A DNA stretch of 64,000 bases from JAGOMW01 sp964644075 (GCA_964644075.1 CAZXUQ010000006.1:1-64000); one strand, 5' to 3'. Positions 1 through 10,683 are shown, counted from the first letter of the stretch. The notes: generated from the sequence alone by a model not told the origin. Numbers and translations are program-made.

Positions 1-23
1 AGTTTCCTCTTTTTAGCTCGCGG

Positions 24-51
24 ATTATATAAAAATCAGCGTGCTTGTCAA
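24..51 (-). promoter_or_regulatory. sigma70-type promoter for a gene off the left edge
   Basis: Reading the minus strand, TTGACA (51-46), a 16-nt spacer and TATAAT (29-24) form a near-perfect promoter pointing out of the window. Upstream of it (about 60-130) lies a block that is repeated upstream of the rpsT promoter at 20.5 kb, including a perfect palindrome CCTAGACTCTAGG and the motif TGTTCACATTTTTTCCTC. Confidence 0.75.
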
Positions 52-138
52 AGAATTTATAGATTTTTCATCACCAATCCTTACTCCTAGAGTCTAGGAC
101 TCGAGAAATGAGAGGAAAAAATGTGAACAGAAGACTGA

Positions 139-1779
139 CTAGTATGCTCGTCTCCTCACGAAGAAGATGCTCGCAAGTGCAGAAACAATCACGAGTACAG
201 CGATAGCACCAGGACCTGTCTGGACTCGGTTCGCTACTGCTGGAACTGCAGATTCTGTCGTCCCGTCACAGAGAGCCTTCACTGCGAAGTTCTCATAAGA
301 GATGGCTCCAGATGCGAGATAGATCGTATAGGAAGGGTCTTTTACATTTTGGACGAGCTGGTAATCTCAGGCAGCAGAAATGCGGTAGACGTTGTATGAG
401 AGTGCACCAGAGAGGGCTCCCCATGAGAGGATAGTCTTACTGTCCATAGTTTTCGCTTCGACAGTTCCGACATTTCCGATCGTACAGGTTCCACCACCGA
501 CGGTTACAGAGAGTACCTCAGAGGCAAGAGTTGAGAGTGATCCATCTGCCTTTACTCAGAAGATTTTGAAACTGTAGGTTTTCGGAGGGAGACCAGGAAC
601 ATACCAGTTATAACTTCCGTCTGGCTGACTGATGCGAGCGAGCTCGTAGGTGGTTGCTTCCTGTGAGAGACTGTCGGGAGAGTCGCCATAGGCGATCTTG
701 AATTTTACTACATCTGTCGGGAGATTATCGACAGAGAAGTTGAAATTTGCCTTTGTTCATTCTGTCGTTGCTTTGACATTTCGAAATGTCGATACTGGTG
801 CTGCCTTTTCGATCACATTGAGGATCACAGCGCTATTTTTTTCTGTAGATTGCCCGAGGACATTTTTTATTTTTACATTGACTGGGTAGTTACCTGGCTT
901 TGCTGGAGCTGTCGTCGAGGCGATATATTTTCCTGGTGACTGCTCGCGTGTCGTGAGTTCTGAGTTATCGAGAGTGATGAGGACTGCTGTCATGGCAGGC
1001 TCTGCATCGATAGTAAATGTGACTCCAGTACTGACTTCTACGTCGAGACCAGGAAGGACAGAGGTATTGTAGTATTTTGGTCCTGTGGTCGCTGTACCAA
1101 ACTGGACTTCTGTCGCACCGATGACTGCATTGTTCCCATCGAGGACACTCGCCGTGAGGATATTGGTCGACTGAGAAATATTTGAGAGTGATTTCGTAAA
1201 GAGACCAGTATCATCAGAAATAACTGTTCCCACTTCGTTCCCATTGAGTTTGAGGACGACTTTACTATTTTTCTTGGTTTTTCCACTTACCATGACACTG
1301 TCACTCGTGATGGCAGATCATTTTTCTGGGGTAGTAATCGTGATCGTCTCAGTATTCCCACTTCCAGATCATGATGTCGAGTTTTCCTCGATACGGATCG
1401 TGATACTTCCATCAGCATCTTCTGTGAGATCATTGACAGAGAGTTTTTGGTTCCCTGTACGTTTGAATGTGACACCCTTCGAGAGCTTGAGGACTCCGTT
1501 ATCACTTTCCTTAAATGCTACAGCGCGTCCCTGAGCAGGGATCGTCGCACCAAAGTCTGTCTCACTCGAGAAGTATACCGATCCTCGGTATCCACTGATT
1601 ACCTTATCGTCTTTGTCTCGCGCCTCGACAGTGATGTCGATGGCCTCTCAGACTTTCGCTGTCGGAGGAGCGATGATCGCGAAGTGGTGGATTTTTCCAG
1701 GAGCATCCTCGGCTGATACTCATACCACTATACCGAGAGAGAGCATAGCAGTGAGGAGGAGAGAGATGATTTTACGCAT
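139..1779 (-). CDS. secreted, C-terminally anchored surface protein with Ig-like/FN3-like repeats
   Basis: 546 aa when TGA is read as Gly. The start at 1779 gives a classic signal peptide (MRK, then a Leu-rich core ending near VSAEDA). Residues about 30-150 resemble bacterial Ig-like (invasin-type) domains, the middle (about 160-340) contains further beta-sandwich-like sequence, and about 340-510 looks like fibronectin III-type strands. The C-terminus has one hydrophobic helix (IAVLVIVSALASIFF) followed by RRRAY, so it is probably membrane-anchored and displayed outside, perhaps for attachment to a host cell. It stands alone, with recF upstream on the same strand. The domain calls are inferred from sequence texture, not from a profile search. 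Confidence 0.7.
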
Positions 1780-1833
1780 AGGAGACAGGGTTTAGTGAGG
1801 AGGAGAGAGATTTTTCCATTACTGCCTGATATA

Positions 1834-2892
1834 CTATCGATTCTCGAGATTTATGCAAGAGAAATATTGCCACTTTCCATTTCCGACAAGCGATCTCTGA
1901 GTCGTCACGATGGTTTGTTCTGCTTGGAAATTTTCGATCACACGCAGAGCATTGGTCTCGTCGAGCTCAGCAAATACGTCATCAAAGAGCAATATGATGG
2001 GGAGACTGAGGTATGTTCTGAGGAAGGAAATTTCGAGATTTTTCATCGCGAGGAGGAGTGTTTTATTTTCTCCACGCGAGAGGTAAAAACTCGACTCATG
2101 CAGTCAGGTAGTATCTTCGATAAAAAAAGTGAAGTCATCGAGGTGTGGTCCGACGTGCGTATGACCTGAGAGGATATCTCGTTCGCGGTGTTCTCTGAGG
2201 TACTCACGTACTCATGGTTCTCCTCATTTTTCCTCGATGCTCGCCTGGTAGGAAAACGAGAGTGTATACTTCGGGAGAAATGATGAAAGCTCATCCATAT
2301 GGGTGAGAATCCAGTCAACCCACTTTCTCCTGTAGGCATCATAGAGTATCGCTTTTTCGACGAACATATCGTCCCATGCATCGAGCATGTTTGGTTTTCC
2401 TTCGCCTTCTCGGATTTTTTTGAGGAGGGCATTTCGCTGGCGCATCACCTCGAGGTAGTCTCGTTTTGTCTTCGAGAACTGAGCAAATGTCCTCGCGAGG
2501 ATGCTATCGATATAGTCTCTGCGTATCGCTGGTGCGAAGTAGAGGAGATTCATATCAAATGGTGAGACAAATACCGTCCGAAATGGGAGACTCTCGCGGT
2601 ACTTCACTCCACTGATGGCTTTGCCCTGGAGGGTATAGATATCTTTTTCTGCCTTTCTCGCGAGAGTGTACGACTTAGGTCCGAGGTCGGTCGCGACCGT
2701 GAGCTCGACTTCAGAGTCTCCTGTGCGTGGGCCGTGTGGAGTATGGAGTGCACCACCACTTGCGATATGGATTGCTTCGAGGATGTGGGTTTTACCCGAT
2801 CCATTGGTCCCGATGATAGCAGACAGTGGCGAGAAACTATAGTGATCTCCACTCGCGCCTGGGATGCCATGGATGGAGAGGGAAGAGAGCAT
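1834..2892 (-). CDS. recF: DNA replication/repair protein RecF
   Basis: 352 aa. SMC-like ABC ATPase that binds gapped DNA and helps load RecA. Walker A is visible near residue 28 (GTNGSGKT). An ABC-signature-like SRGENKT lies near residue 265, and the Walker B region ILLFDDVFAELDE, diagnostic of RecF, lies near residue 300. Four glycines are encoded by TGA in the C-terminal half, so a standard-code reading breaks the gene into pieces. Length fits the family. It lies downstream of a 252-bp intergenic stretch that separates it from the foreign-looking cassette at 3.1-5.1 kb. Confidence 0.9.
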
Positions 2893-3020
2893 GAAAGAGT
2901 CGAAGTCTAAGAGAGAAGTCTAAGTCAGGAACAGGAGAAATACAGGGAAAGTATAGCGAGAAAGGAGGAGAAGGCAAAGGGAGATGAGAAATATATTTTA
3001 CAATATACATAAAAATAGTC

Positions 3021-3048
3021 TTGACAAGTCTCCTATATTTTGTATTAT
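3021..3048 (+). promoter_or_regulatory. promoter of the two-gene cassette
   Basis: TTGACA (3021-3026), a 16-nt spacer and TATTAT (3043-3048) lie about 100 nt upstream of the first cassette gene. The rest of 2893-3144 is purine-rich and shows no convincing gene. Confidence 0.6.
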
Positions 3049-3144
3049 TACATCAATCTCGCGAGTACGTCAAGTAGAAGATAAAAAACTCTTTTATCTT
3101 GAAACGGAATGCTAGAACGACCTTTAACATCAGGAGAAATTACA

Positions 3145-4110
3145 ATGAAAATTGCAAACAAGGACTTTCGTCCGTATGAAAAAGCGGATGAGCTTTGGGT
3201 GGTCACTGTCTACTATAATCCCTGTGGTTATAAGAGCCGGAGAAGTACCTACGATACATTCATCCAAACCATGCGTTTGTCGGGCATCAATGTCCTGACT
3301 GTGGAATGTGCATTCGGAGACGATCCGTTTGAGCTTCCTGAATCGCAAGATGTTGTCAAAATCAGGAGTGGTTCACTCCTCTGGCAGAAAGAGCGCCTCA
3401 TTAACATCGGGGTGTCATATTTGCCGGAAAGCTGTAAGTATGTGGCTTGGGTTGATTGCGATGTGGTGTTTGAAAACAGAAATTGGGCTCGCGAAACATG
3501 CAGTCTTCTTTCTGAATCTTGCACCGTCGTTCAGCTCTGGGAAACATGCTTACGCCTCGAAAAAGGAGACCGTATTCCTGAAACCCCTGACCGAGCCGTT
3601 TCCTTCGCCACCGTGACAACCAAAGACAAGTCAACACTTGACTGCGGTCGTTACGACAAGCATGGTCACACTGGTTATGCTTGGGCGATGCGTCGTGAAA
3701 TCTTTGATGCTGTCGGGCTCTACGAGCACGCAGTATCTGGAAGTGCCGACCACTTCATGTCTCACGCGATATATGGTCAATACGGATTCTGTATCGAAAA
3801 TGCACTCAAGCATGACCCGAAACAAATCAGTCACCTGAAGTGGTGGGGAGATACATTCTACTCACTCACTCAAGGGAAACTCGGTGCTGTTTCGGGAGAG
3901 ATATTGCATCTGTGGCATGGAAGCCACGACAGGCGTGATTACTTCCGGCGTATGTGGAAGATTACGGAATACGGGTTCAACCCCGATACCGATCTTCTTG
4001 CTATGCCTGGTCGTCCGCTTGAATGGCAACCACATGTGTGCTGTAACAAGCCACGACTCGTGTCCTACTTCGCTGAGTACTTTGCTTCACGGCAAGAAGA
4101 CGTCGAATAA
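3145..4110 (+). CDS. glycosyltransferase-like protein, probably horizontally acquired
   Basis: 321 aa from ATG 3145, chosen because CAGGAGA lies 8 nt upstream; an in-frame ATG at 3109 lacks such a site. The central VAWVDCDVVF resembles the DxD nucleotide-sugar site of GT-A glycosyltransferases, and the N-terminus (WVVTVYYNPCGYKSR) also suits that fold, so transfer of a sugar to some acceptor is likely but the substrate is unknown. None of its roughly 20 glycines uses TGA, unlike its neighbours, and it has a clear Shine-Dalgarno site where neighbours are often leaderless. It forms a unit with the next gene, ending in a strong GC-rich terminator. Confidence 0.6.
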   Translation: MKIANKDFRPYEKADELWVVTVYYNPCGYKSRRSTYDTFIQTMRLSGINVLTVECAFGDDPFELPESQDVVKIRSGSLLWQKERLINIGVSYLPESCKYVAWVDCDVVFENRNWARETCSLLSESCTVVQLWETCLRLEKGDRIPETPDRAVSFATVTTKDKSTLDCGRYDKHGHTGYAWAMRREIFDAVGLYEHAVSGSADHFMSHAIYGQYGFCIENALKHDPKQISHLKWWGDTFYSLTQGKLGAVSGEILHLWHGSHDRRDYFRRMWKITEYGFNPDTDLLAMPGRPLEWQPHVCCNKPRLVSYFAEYFASRQEDVE

Positions 4111-4145
4111 CCAACCGCCCAACTTCCTTTAGAAAGGGAAACTCC

Positions 4146-5060
4146 ATGAAAGAGAATCTGCAAGTTTTGCTCCAATCACTTCGTGACGAAAAGAGTCGTC
4201 TCGAAGAAGAGAAGAGAGGTCTCGCTCGTCAACTGGAAACCTTGAACAAGTCCCGAATGACGACGGCTCGCCGTTGCCTTTCGGAACTGCTCCCTGACCT
4301 CGAGATGAGCACAATCAAGTCTCTCGCACGCCAGGTCCCCGGTTTCGAAGTTCCGGTCACTTCTGGTTTCCTCGGCTTCGGCAAGAAGGTTGATCCGAGT
4401 GTCTCGCTCAACTCACTTCGCATGAAGCTCGGTGCCCACCTCGACAACACAAGCGGGGCTGTGCCGGAATCGTGGAAGAGCGACGTCAAACCGATCGATG
4501 CATCCATTCGTGACCTGCAAGAGAACCTCATCAGGTCAAACGCAGAACGGATCGCTGATGTCGGCGCTCGAATCACTGCACTCGAGAAGCTCGTCAACGT
4601 TGATCTGACCAAGATGAATCCCAAGGTTCGCTCGCAGTTGGAACAGGCTGTTGCCTCACAAGCAAGGAATCCTCGTGCATCTACGAGGTCCTATAGCAGT
4701 GTGCGTGGGGCGACTCCCGTGAATACGGTGTACCCGAGCCAAACTCAAATTCATTCGGACTCCGGTCCGAGTTTGCTTGAGATGTGGTTCTGGTGGCAAA
4801 TCCTCACCCCCAATAGCGAGTGTTCGCATGAAGTTCATCGGATCGAATCTGGTGGTAGCTTCGGTGGTGGTGGGGCAAGTGGAAACTGGGATTCAATTCC
4901 GAGTCAAAACTCTGCTCCGTCACCCGTTGGTCTTGGTTTGGTTGCCAACGAAGCTTTTACTCCAAGCGCTCGTCCCGAGGATATCGGTACACACTATAGC
5001 CTCGGTGCAAGTAATTTCTCCTGATGTTGTCATCCGCCCAAAAGCCCCATTGTTCCCTAA
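4146..5060 (+). CDS. coiled-coil protein of the foreign cassette, unknown function
   Basis: Starts at ATG 4146 after AAAGGGA. An in-frame TGA at 5022-5024 is the stop in the standard code (292 aa). Read in this organism's code it adds GCCHPPKSPIVP before TAA 5058-5060 (304 aa). Residues 1-50 are a charged coiled coil (heptads rich in Glu/Lys/Leu), about 130-180 has further helices, and the C-terminal third is Ser/Gly-rich and disordered with a run of Gly near position 240. No TGA occurs among about 21 glycines before that site. I do not recognise a family. It is 35 nt downstream of the glycosyltransferase-like gene and probably cotranscribed. Confidence 0.55.
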
Positions 5061-5096
5061 TTAGGAACCTGGTGGCTCGAGTGAACAACCTCCAAA

Positions 5097-5132
5097 GTCC
5101 CCTGGCGTGCAATGCGCCCGGGGCTTTTTTTA
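5097..5132 (+). terminator. rho-independent terminator of the cassette
   Basis: CCCC-T-GGCG, loop, CGCC-C-GGGG hairpin followed by seven T residues. It is more GC-rich than the other terminators in the window, in keeping with a foreign origin of the cassette. Confidence 0.8.
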
Positions 5133-5134
5133 TG

Positions 5135-5168
5135 AAAAATCCCTTCTAAACTCAGAAGAGATTTTATA
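5135..5168. terminator. bidirectional terminator between the cassette and secF
   Basis: AAAATCYCTTCT hairpin with A and T runs on both sides; it can end secF on the minus strand. Confidence 0.6.
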
Positions 5169-5172
5169 CTAT

Positions 5173-6147
5173 CTATTTCTTCGTGATGTCTACGAGAAGA
5201 GGAGACGCTACACAGATCGAAGAGTATGTACCGACGACCGTACCGAAGAGGAGTGCGAGAGTAAACCCTGAGAGACTCTCTGGACCAAAGAAGAACATCG
5301 CAAGGAGTACGATCAGTATTGTCGATGACGTGAGGAGTGATCGACGCATCGTATCATGGATCGCCGTATCGATAACGTGAGAGAGTCCCATCTTTTTCCC
5401 GACACCATCTCGAAGTGTCGAGCGGATACGATCCATGACCACGATCGTATCGTTGATCGAGTATCCGAGGATCGTGAGGAGCGCTGTGAGGAAAAATGTA
5501 TCGATCTTGAACTCAGGAAAAAAGTACGAAGTCGCGACATAGAGTCCAAATGCGATCACTACGTCATGTATGAGTGATACTCCTGTCACGACGGCAAATG
5601 GCCATGATGACATACCAGGGATCGAACCGCGAAATGCATAGGCGATATAGAGCGCTATCATGATGATAGCGAGCGTGAGTGTGATATATCCAGATTTTTT
5701 GATATAGGCACCAAATGATTCTCCCACATTTACGTAACGAGACTCAGTGATAGTATTATTACTCTTGGTTCTCAGGGTCTCTGTCATTTTTTTGTTGAAC
5801 TCTGCTTTTGCACTCTGTATATCAGCTTCGCTGACACTGTCGCTTCCGACGAAACCAGCTTCGACGATAAATGTATCAGCACCAGAGACACCGTAAATAC
5901 TCGTTCCATTCACGACTTCTTTATTACCAACTTTCACTTCTTTCCTCAGAGTATCTGCATATTCAGTCGCCATTTTCATAGCTGCTTCTTTGCCAGATGA
6001 GACGGCATACTCGATCTGGATACCTCAGGTCATGTCGATCCCTTTATTGGTTCCAAATATCCATGGAGAGATGATCGAAAAGACCATGAGAGCAAGAGCA
6101 ATTGCGTAAAAACGAAAGCGATTTTGCACGAAAGAAAAAGAAGTCAT
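5173..6147 (-). CDS. secF: protein translocase subunit SecF
   Basis: 324 aa inner-membrane protein that, with SecD, uses proton motive force to aid late steps of Sec export. The start at 6147 places an N-terminal membrane helix before the SecF hallmark GIDMTGGIQIEY (one Gly from TGA). It is followed by a periplasmic domain of about 120 residues and five C-terminal helices containing YSINDTIVVMDRIR, the conserved SecF TM4 motif. No secD is adjacent in this window. No Shine-Dalgarno is visible before the start; an ATG at 6216 is possible but would precede the expected N-terminus. Confidence 0.9.
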
Positions 6148-6217
6148 AAGAAAGAAAATTAACGCTACATTTATACGATGAAGGGTATAAAAGTCAAAAG
6201 AATTCCTGCCAAACACC

Positions 6218-6252
6218 TTGCAGATGAGGGCATATTAGGGTATACTTATCTC
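6218..6252 (+). promoter_or_regulatory. leaderless-type promoter of the prgI operon
   Basis: TTGCAG (6218-6223), a 17-nt spacer, TATACT (6241-6246), then exactly 6 nt to ATG 6253. The same -10/6-nt/start layout recurs at several genes here. Confidence 0.6.
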
Positions 6253-6669
6253 ATGCAGTACAAAATCCCGATCCAAATAGAAAATGAAGACACGATCGTT
6301 GCTGGACTTTCTCTGCGCCAACTCGTCATCATGATGATCTGGGGAGGAGCAGCGTATGGTATATTTCGTGCACTCGAGCCCAACCTTGGACCACAGATTG
6401 CTCTGATCTTCGCTCTCCCTATAGCTGTCGTTGGTATCATCATCGCACTCGTAAAAATCGCAGAAATGACGTTTCTCCCAGCAGCGCTCAATTTTTTTCG
6501 TCTCGGGCTCAACGCCAAAGAGCGAAAATGGTCCATCGGTACAGATAGCTACAGTGAGCTCGAAATCGGCTATGTGATGCGACCATGAGAAAAATCGACA
6601 GCCCAATCCAATGCAACTATCGACTCAAAAATGAGTGATGAAGCGAGTCTTAATATCGGAAAACTCTAA
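6253..6669 (+). CDS. prgI: PrgI family protein (type IV secretion-associated)
   Basis: 138 aa. PrgI-type proteins are small inner-membrane partners of VirB4/TraC ATPases in Gram-positive and CPR secretion systems. The N-terminus MQYKIPIQIENEDTIVAGLSLRQ matches the family opening, followed by two membrane helices (about 30-75) separated by a short loop, and a charged tail. I chose ATG 6253 over 6178 because it gives the family start and sits 6 nt after a -10 box. One TGA codes Gly after residue 110. The next gene follows after 2 nt and encodes a TraC-N-like partner, the usual arrangement. Confidence 0.8.
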
Positions 6670-6671
6670 CT

Positions 6672-7391
6672 ATGTCAGACAACGCAAAAGTACAAACAGG
6701 GAAAAAACCACCAAAAGATAGTAGCACACAGCGCTATCTGCCTTTTAGTGAGATCAGGGATAATCTCATCCTCATGAAGGATGGATCTTCTCGTATGGTC
6801 CTCTGTGTCCACGCGCTTAATTTTAACCTCAAAAGTACGGAAGAACAGGATGCTATCCTGATCTCGTACCAGCGATTCTTGAACTCGCTCAATTTCCCTG
6901 TCCAGATCCTCACACGATCAGTGAAAGTCGATATCGAAGCCTACATCAACCGTCTCAAAAACCTCGCCCTCAAACAAGAAAACCCCCTCCTCCAAGAGCA
7001 AACCTACAAATATGTAGACTTTCTCACGAACCTCGTCGATCTCGCGCAGATCATGAAAAAAGAATTCTATATCATCGTCCCATACGATATGGAAAATGAA
7101 GCGAGCGTTCGCAAGACCGATATCTTCGGTATGTTTTCCAATTTTTGGAACGGACTCAAACAAGAAGAATCCGCCGCTGATATACGCATGAACCGTATCC
7201 GTACTGAGAAGATGAAAAAATGAAACTTCGAGCGAGCAAGCACTGTAAAAATGAGTCTCGAGTCGATCGGACTCAAATCGGAAATCCTCGAAAAAGAAGA
7301 AATCATCCGTCTCGTCTACAACTACTATAATCCTCGTATCAAGACAGAGAATAATCTGAAGGCTGAGACGGAGAGTTTGAATTTAGGATAA
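6672..7391 (+). CDS. TraC N-terminal-domain-like protein (truncated VirB4/TraC homologue)
   Basis: 239 aa, starting 2 nt after prgI. The sequence around residues 20-140 (QRYLPFSEIRDNLILMKDGSS and the following RxFLNSLNFPVQIL) corresponds to the N-terminal domain of TraC/VirB4-type conjugation ATPases that contacts PrgI. There is no Walker A or B: the protein ends at TAA before any ATPase domain, and none follows downstream. It is therefore either a naturally stand-alone N-domain working with an ATPase encoded elsewhere, as in split CPR systems, or the remnant of one. One internal Gly is TGA (7222-7224). Confidence 0.65.
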
Positions 7392-7450
7392 CTATTTGAC
7401 AAGAATTAAATTATGATTATATATAGATTATTGTAATCATATGTTTTTTT

Positions 7451-8101
7451 ATGCCAAGAAGATCATCAATACCTGATATTATATGAAAGCATACTTCCCG
7501 AGAGTGGGCTGAAAGACTTTCCTTATGAGGTAACAAAGTAGATGGAGCAATCTGAAAAATAGAAGAAGCAGTCTATGCTTTGACAAGCCATCCTTTCTTG
7601 AAGACCCAAGTATCATTCGCGGATACACAGACTCCTCAGTCACTTTCTTTTTCTCTGGCTCATAATGCCCAAAACTTTGTTCGAGAAAGACTTTGACTCG
7701 ATTATGTAGGTATAACATATACATACTTTTTTAAAACCTATTCGTCAAAAGAACTCTCAAGAGAAGATAAAAATAAATTTTGGGCTTCCTTGCACGAAGC
7801 GAGCAATAGTCATTTTTTAAAACAAGTTAAGCCAAAAACAGGGGCTCCTTACCCAACTATAAAACCAAGTGCCTTAGAGGAAGTTGTGAAAATTTTTGGA
7901 AAATTTCAAAACCAAGCAATACAAGAAAAGAAGCAACTCCAAAAGGATAAACGAATACGTTTAGCCTCGTCTACTGCATGAAAAAGGGCGCTCGGTCATG
8001 GAGGAAGTGAGGCTTTTGGACTTGATACTAATTTTGGTGGTGGTGGATATGTCTGAACAGGAGGAGGGACATTTCGTACGCAAGTAGATCTAGCTGAATA
8101 A
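7451..8101 (+). CDS. hypothetical protein
   Basis: 216 aa with six TGA glycines, so it is invisible under the standard code. It starts with a basic MPRRSS stretch. Residues 10-90 are mixed helical, about 125-175 is charged and may form a coiled coil (AIQEKKQLQKDKRIR), and the tail is glycine-rich (FGGGGYVGTGGGTF). No signal peptide or membrane helix. I do not recognise a family. It ends just before a bidirectional terminator shared with ssb. Confidence 0.6.
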
Positions 8102-8130
8102 ATAAAATCCCCTAACTCAGGGGATTTTAT
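8102..8130. terminator. bidirectional terminator between the hypothetical gene and ssb
   Basis: Perfect AAAATCCCCT-aactc-AGGGGATTTT hairpin between convergent genes. Confidence 0.85.
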
Positions 8131-8132
8131 TT

Positions 8133-8603
8133 CTAAAATGGGATGTCTTCGATCGCGATTTCTTCTTCGGCTTTTGGTTTCGATTTTTTGACTCTTGGTT
8201 CCTCGGGTGCACTATCAGAGTAGCTCGATGCAGATGATGATCCGTAGCTTGTGCCACCTTCTGCTCATCCTGGAGATGAGAGGAGGATTACGTTGTCAGC
8301 GACGATTTCTGTCTTGTAGCGCTTGACTCACGCAGTATCTTCCCAGTTACGAGTTTTGAGATATCCTTCGACGTAGACTTTTTTTCCTTTGTGCATGTAT
8401 TGCTCAGCAATGTCAGCGAGTCCTCGCCATGCGACACAGTTGTGGAACTCAGTGTCTTCCTGGAGCATGCCTGAGGCATCTTTCCATTTACGGTTCGTAG
8501 CGACAGAGAATGTTGCTACTTTTTGTCCGTTTGGTGTCTCGCGAACCTCTGGTTCTGCAGTGAGATTACCGATGATTTGGACCTTGTTCAGAGAGTTGCT
8601 CAT
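8133..8603 (-). CDS. ssb: single-stranded DNA-binding protein
   Basis: 156 aa. OB-fold at residues about 5-110 with the SSB opening NKVQIIGNLTAEPEVR and the DTEFHNCVAWRGLADI strand. A disordered Gly/Ser-rich linker follows and ends in an acidic tail closing with EDIPF, the partner-binding tip typical of bacterial SSB. Three glycines are TGA. It coats single-stranded DNA in replication and repair. Monocistronic; a TATACT box lies about 15 nt upstream of the start. Confidence 0.95.
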
Positions 8604-8805
8604 ATGGTGTAGGGTTAAAGTATAGGGGTATGGGCAAGGACACTATATAGAATTTCTAAATGAATACAATGCATACAAAAAATTTCTCTCCTCTGAGTAA
8701 GTGTAGATATAAAAAATGAAAATCTTATAAATAAAATACATGTAAGCGCAAGAAAAGAAGTAGGTATTTTTTGGAATGCAGAGCAAAATTCACTACAATG
8801 AGTAT

Positions 8806-9897
8806 GTGAAAAAGAAAAAAGTCCTCCTCATGACCGCCACAGGCTCATATAATCTCGGGGATGAAGTGATCCTCAGAGAAGAGCTCAAGTTTTTTCAGGG
8901 ACAGTATGGTGCCTCTGCGCATTTTACGGTATTTACCCATGATAAAAAAAGTGCGCTTTTCGATGACAAGGATGTGACATGGCTCACGTACTTTCCGCAC
9001 GGACTTTTTACCAATCCGATCGGAAATATCTGGTATATGATCCGTAATATCATCGCCATCTGGCGCGCCGATATCCTCATCATCGGTGGTGGTGGACTCT
9101 TTTTCGATAACGAAGAGGGTGTATCATTTGGTAATCTTATCAGACAGTGGTTTTTTCGTACCAAGGTTGCTCGTCTCGCTGGTACGACTATCGTCTATCT
9201 CTGACTCTCTCTGGAGGTCAAGCAGACGGCCAATAAAATGGCACTCAAAAAAGTATTTCAAAAATGAGATTTCATCATCGTGCGAGATGCTCGCAGCGCG
9301 AGTCTCCTCGAGGCTCTCGAGGTCCCATGCTCACAGATCCCAGATATCGGATTTCTCCTCGTGCCAGAAAAGGTCGAGAAAAAACCAGAAAAAAAACGTG
9401 TCGGCATCTCGGTGCGCGGAGGATTTCTTGGTGAAAGTGAAGTCGAAATCCCGCTCATCTATCAGGCACTCCTCGACAAGTGATATGATCCTGTATTTCT
9501 CATCCATACGACCGGGTGACATGAGTCACAAAATGACTCTCTCTTCATCAAGCGAGTCATGGCAGGGAAAACGTACAATACGACAGGAACCCTCGAACAG
9601 ACACTCAAGGTCTATCCCACACTGCACGCGGTCGTCGGGATGCGCTATCACTCAGGAGTATTTGCCTGCGTACATGGTATCCCACTCATCATGATCTCCT
9701 ATGGTCCCAAGACAGATGAACTCATGAACCTCCTCGATAATAAATGATATGTGATTGCTCCGACAGACCTCTCTGTAGAAACATTTACGAAACTCTGGGG
9801 CGATCTCGAACACTCATATGACTATCTCGCATCGAATATGGCAGAACGGTATCGTGTCATCCATGCTGATCTCGTCGCGAAACTCAATAATCTCTAA
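8806..9897 (+). CDS. polysaccharide pyruvyl transferase (CsaB-like)
   Basis: About 363 aa. CsaB-type enzymes add pyruvate to cell-surface polysaccharide, and in many bacteria the modified sugar anchors S-layer proteins. Family features: LLMTATGSYNLGDEVIL at the N-terminus, IIGGGGLFFD near 95, VGISVRGG near 200, and the GMRYHSGVFAC motif near 280. Five TGA glycines. I prefer GTG 8806 because TTGGAA-17-TACAAT ends exactly 6 nt before it, the layout seen at other genes here; ATG 8776 would overlap that promoter. The next gene follows after 11 nt. Confidence 0.85.
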
Positions 9898-9908
9898 AAC
9901 ATATACCT

Positions 9909-10433
9909 ATGGACTGGAAATCTCTCACATCAAAACTTGACCCACTCAAAGCAAAACTCGATCCACTCATCGAAAAGGCAAAAGATGCTGGTATCAAAAC
10001 ACTCGACTTCACACAGCGCCAGATGCAAAACACTCCTCTTGTCCTCAAAACAGAGAAAGACCTCGACGCTCTCCGAGACAAAAAACGCCTCATCGTCATC
10101 ACCTATGATCAGGCAGATTCACTTTCTCGTGAGATCCTCCTGCGTGCTCCTGTGTGGGCAACTCGCGCATGGAGTGATGCTGCTGAGCTCAGATTTGTCG
10201 AGAAATCTGCATCTCCTGATATCGTCTCGTCTCTCGGTGTGACGACCCCAGTCGATATGCGAGTATGGTATATCGGAGAGCTTACGACCTATCTCACGGA
10301 CGTCCTTACTATCGTGGAGTGGTGGAAGACGCGATGCTATGACGGCAAAGAAGCGAAGTCTACAGATAAAGATGAACAGAAAATAGAGAAACAAGAAACA
10401 GTTACCCCAGTTGATCCACTTGATCTCAAATAA
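9909..10433 (+). CDS. hypothetical cytoplasmic protein
   Basis: 174 aa with no TGA glycine. Residues 1-50 form an amphipathic Lys/Leu/Asp-rich helix region (repeated LDPL), followed by a compact region with KKRLIVITYDQADSLSREIL and WATRAWSDAAELRFVE that looks like a small alpha/beta domain. The tail is highly charged. No signal peptide or membrane segment. I do not recognise a family. It lies 11 nt after the pyruvyl transferase and is probably in the same operon. Confidence 0.65.
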   Translation: MDWKSLTSKLDPLKAKLDPLIEKAKDAGIKTLDFTQRQMQNTPLVLKTEKDLDALRDKKRLIVITYDQADSLSREILLRAPVWATRAWSDAAELRFVEKSASPDIVSSLGVTTPVDMRVWYIGELTTYLTDVLTIVEWWKTRCYDGKEAKSTDKDEQKIEKQETVTPVDPLDLK

Positions 10434-10482
10434 ATTCGATTTTATCAGAGTTCCCAGTATACTCTCCTTATAATTTCTCTCT

Positions 10483-10683
10483 ATGAACCCACTCGATATC
10501 CTCTACATCGTCCTCGCTGTCTGTCTCATCTTCATCTCTGTACCTCTCACCATGATCCTCTGGCGCACGTACAAGATGATGGACCGAGTCGAACATATTC
10601 TCGCCTTCGCAGAGCGTATGGTCTGATATGCGAAAGAGCTCGAAAGTATACCGATGAAGATCATGGAGAGATTTATGAAGTAA
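10483..10683 (+). CDS. small membrane protein
   Basis: 66 aa. One N-terminal membrane helix (DILYIVLAVCLIFISVPLTMILW) followed by a basic amphipathic helix containing VEHILAFAERMVGYAKELE, with one TGA glycine. TATAAT lies 8 nt upstream of the ATG. The layout resembles small CPR proteins that follow envelope genes, but no function can be assigned. Confidence 0.6.

Noticed and set aside
1795..2169. Long plus-strand ORFs opposite recF, RNase R (15.5-17.3 kb) and gatC
   Set aside because: Shadows of real minus-strand genes; the antisense frames show no protein families.
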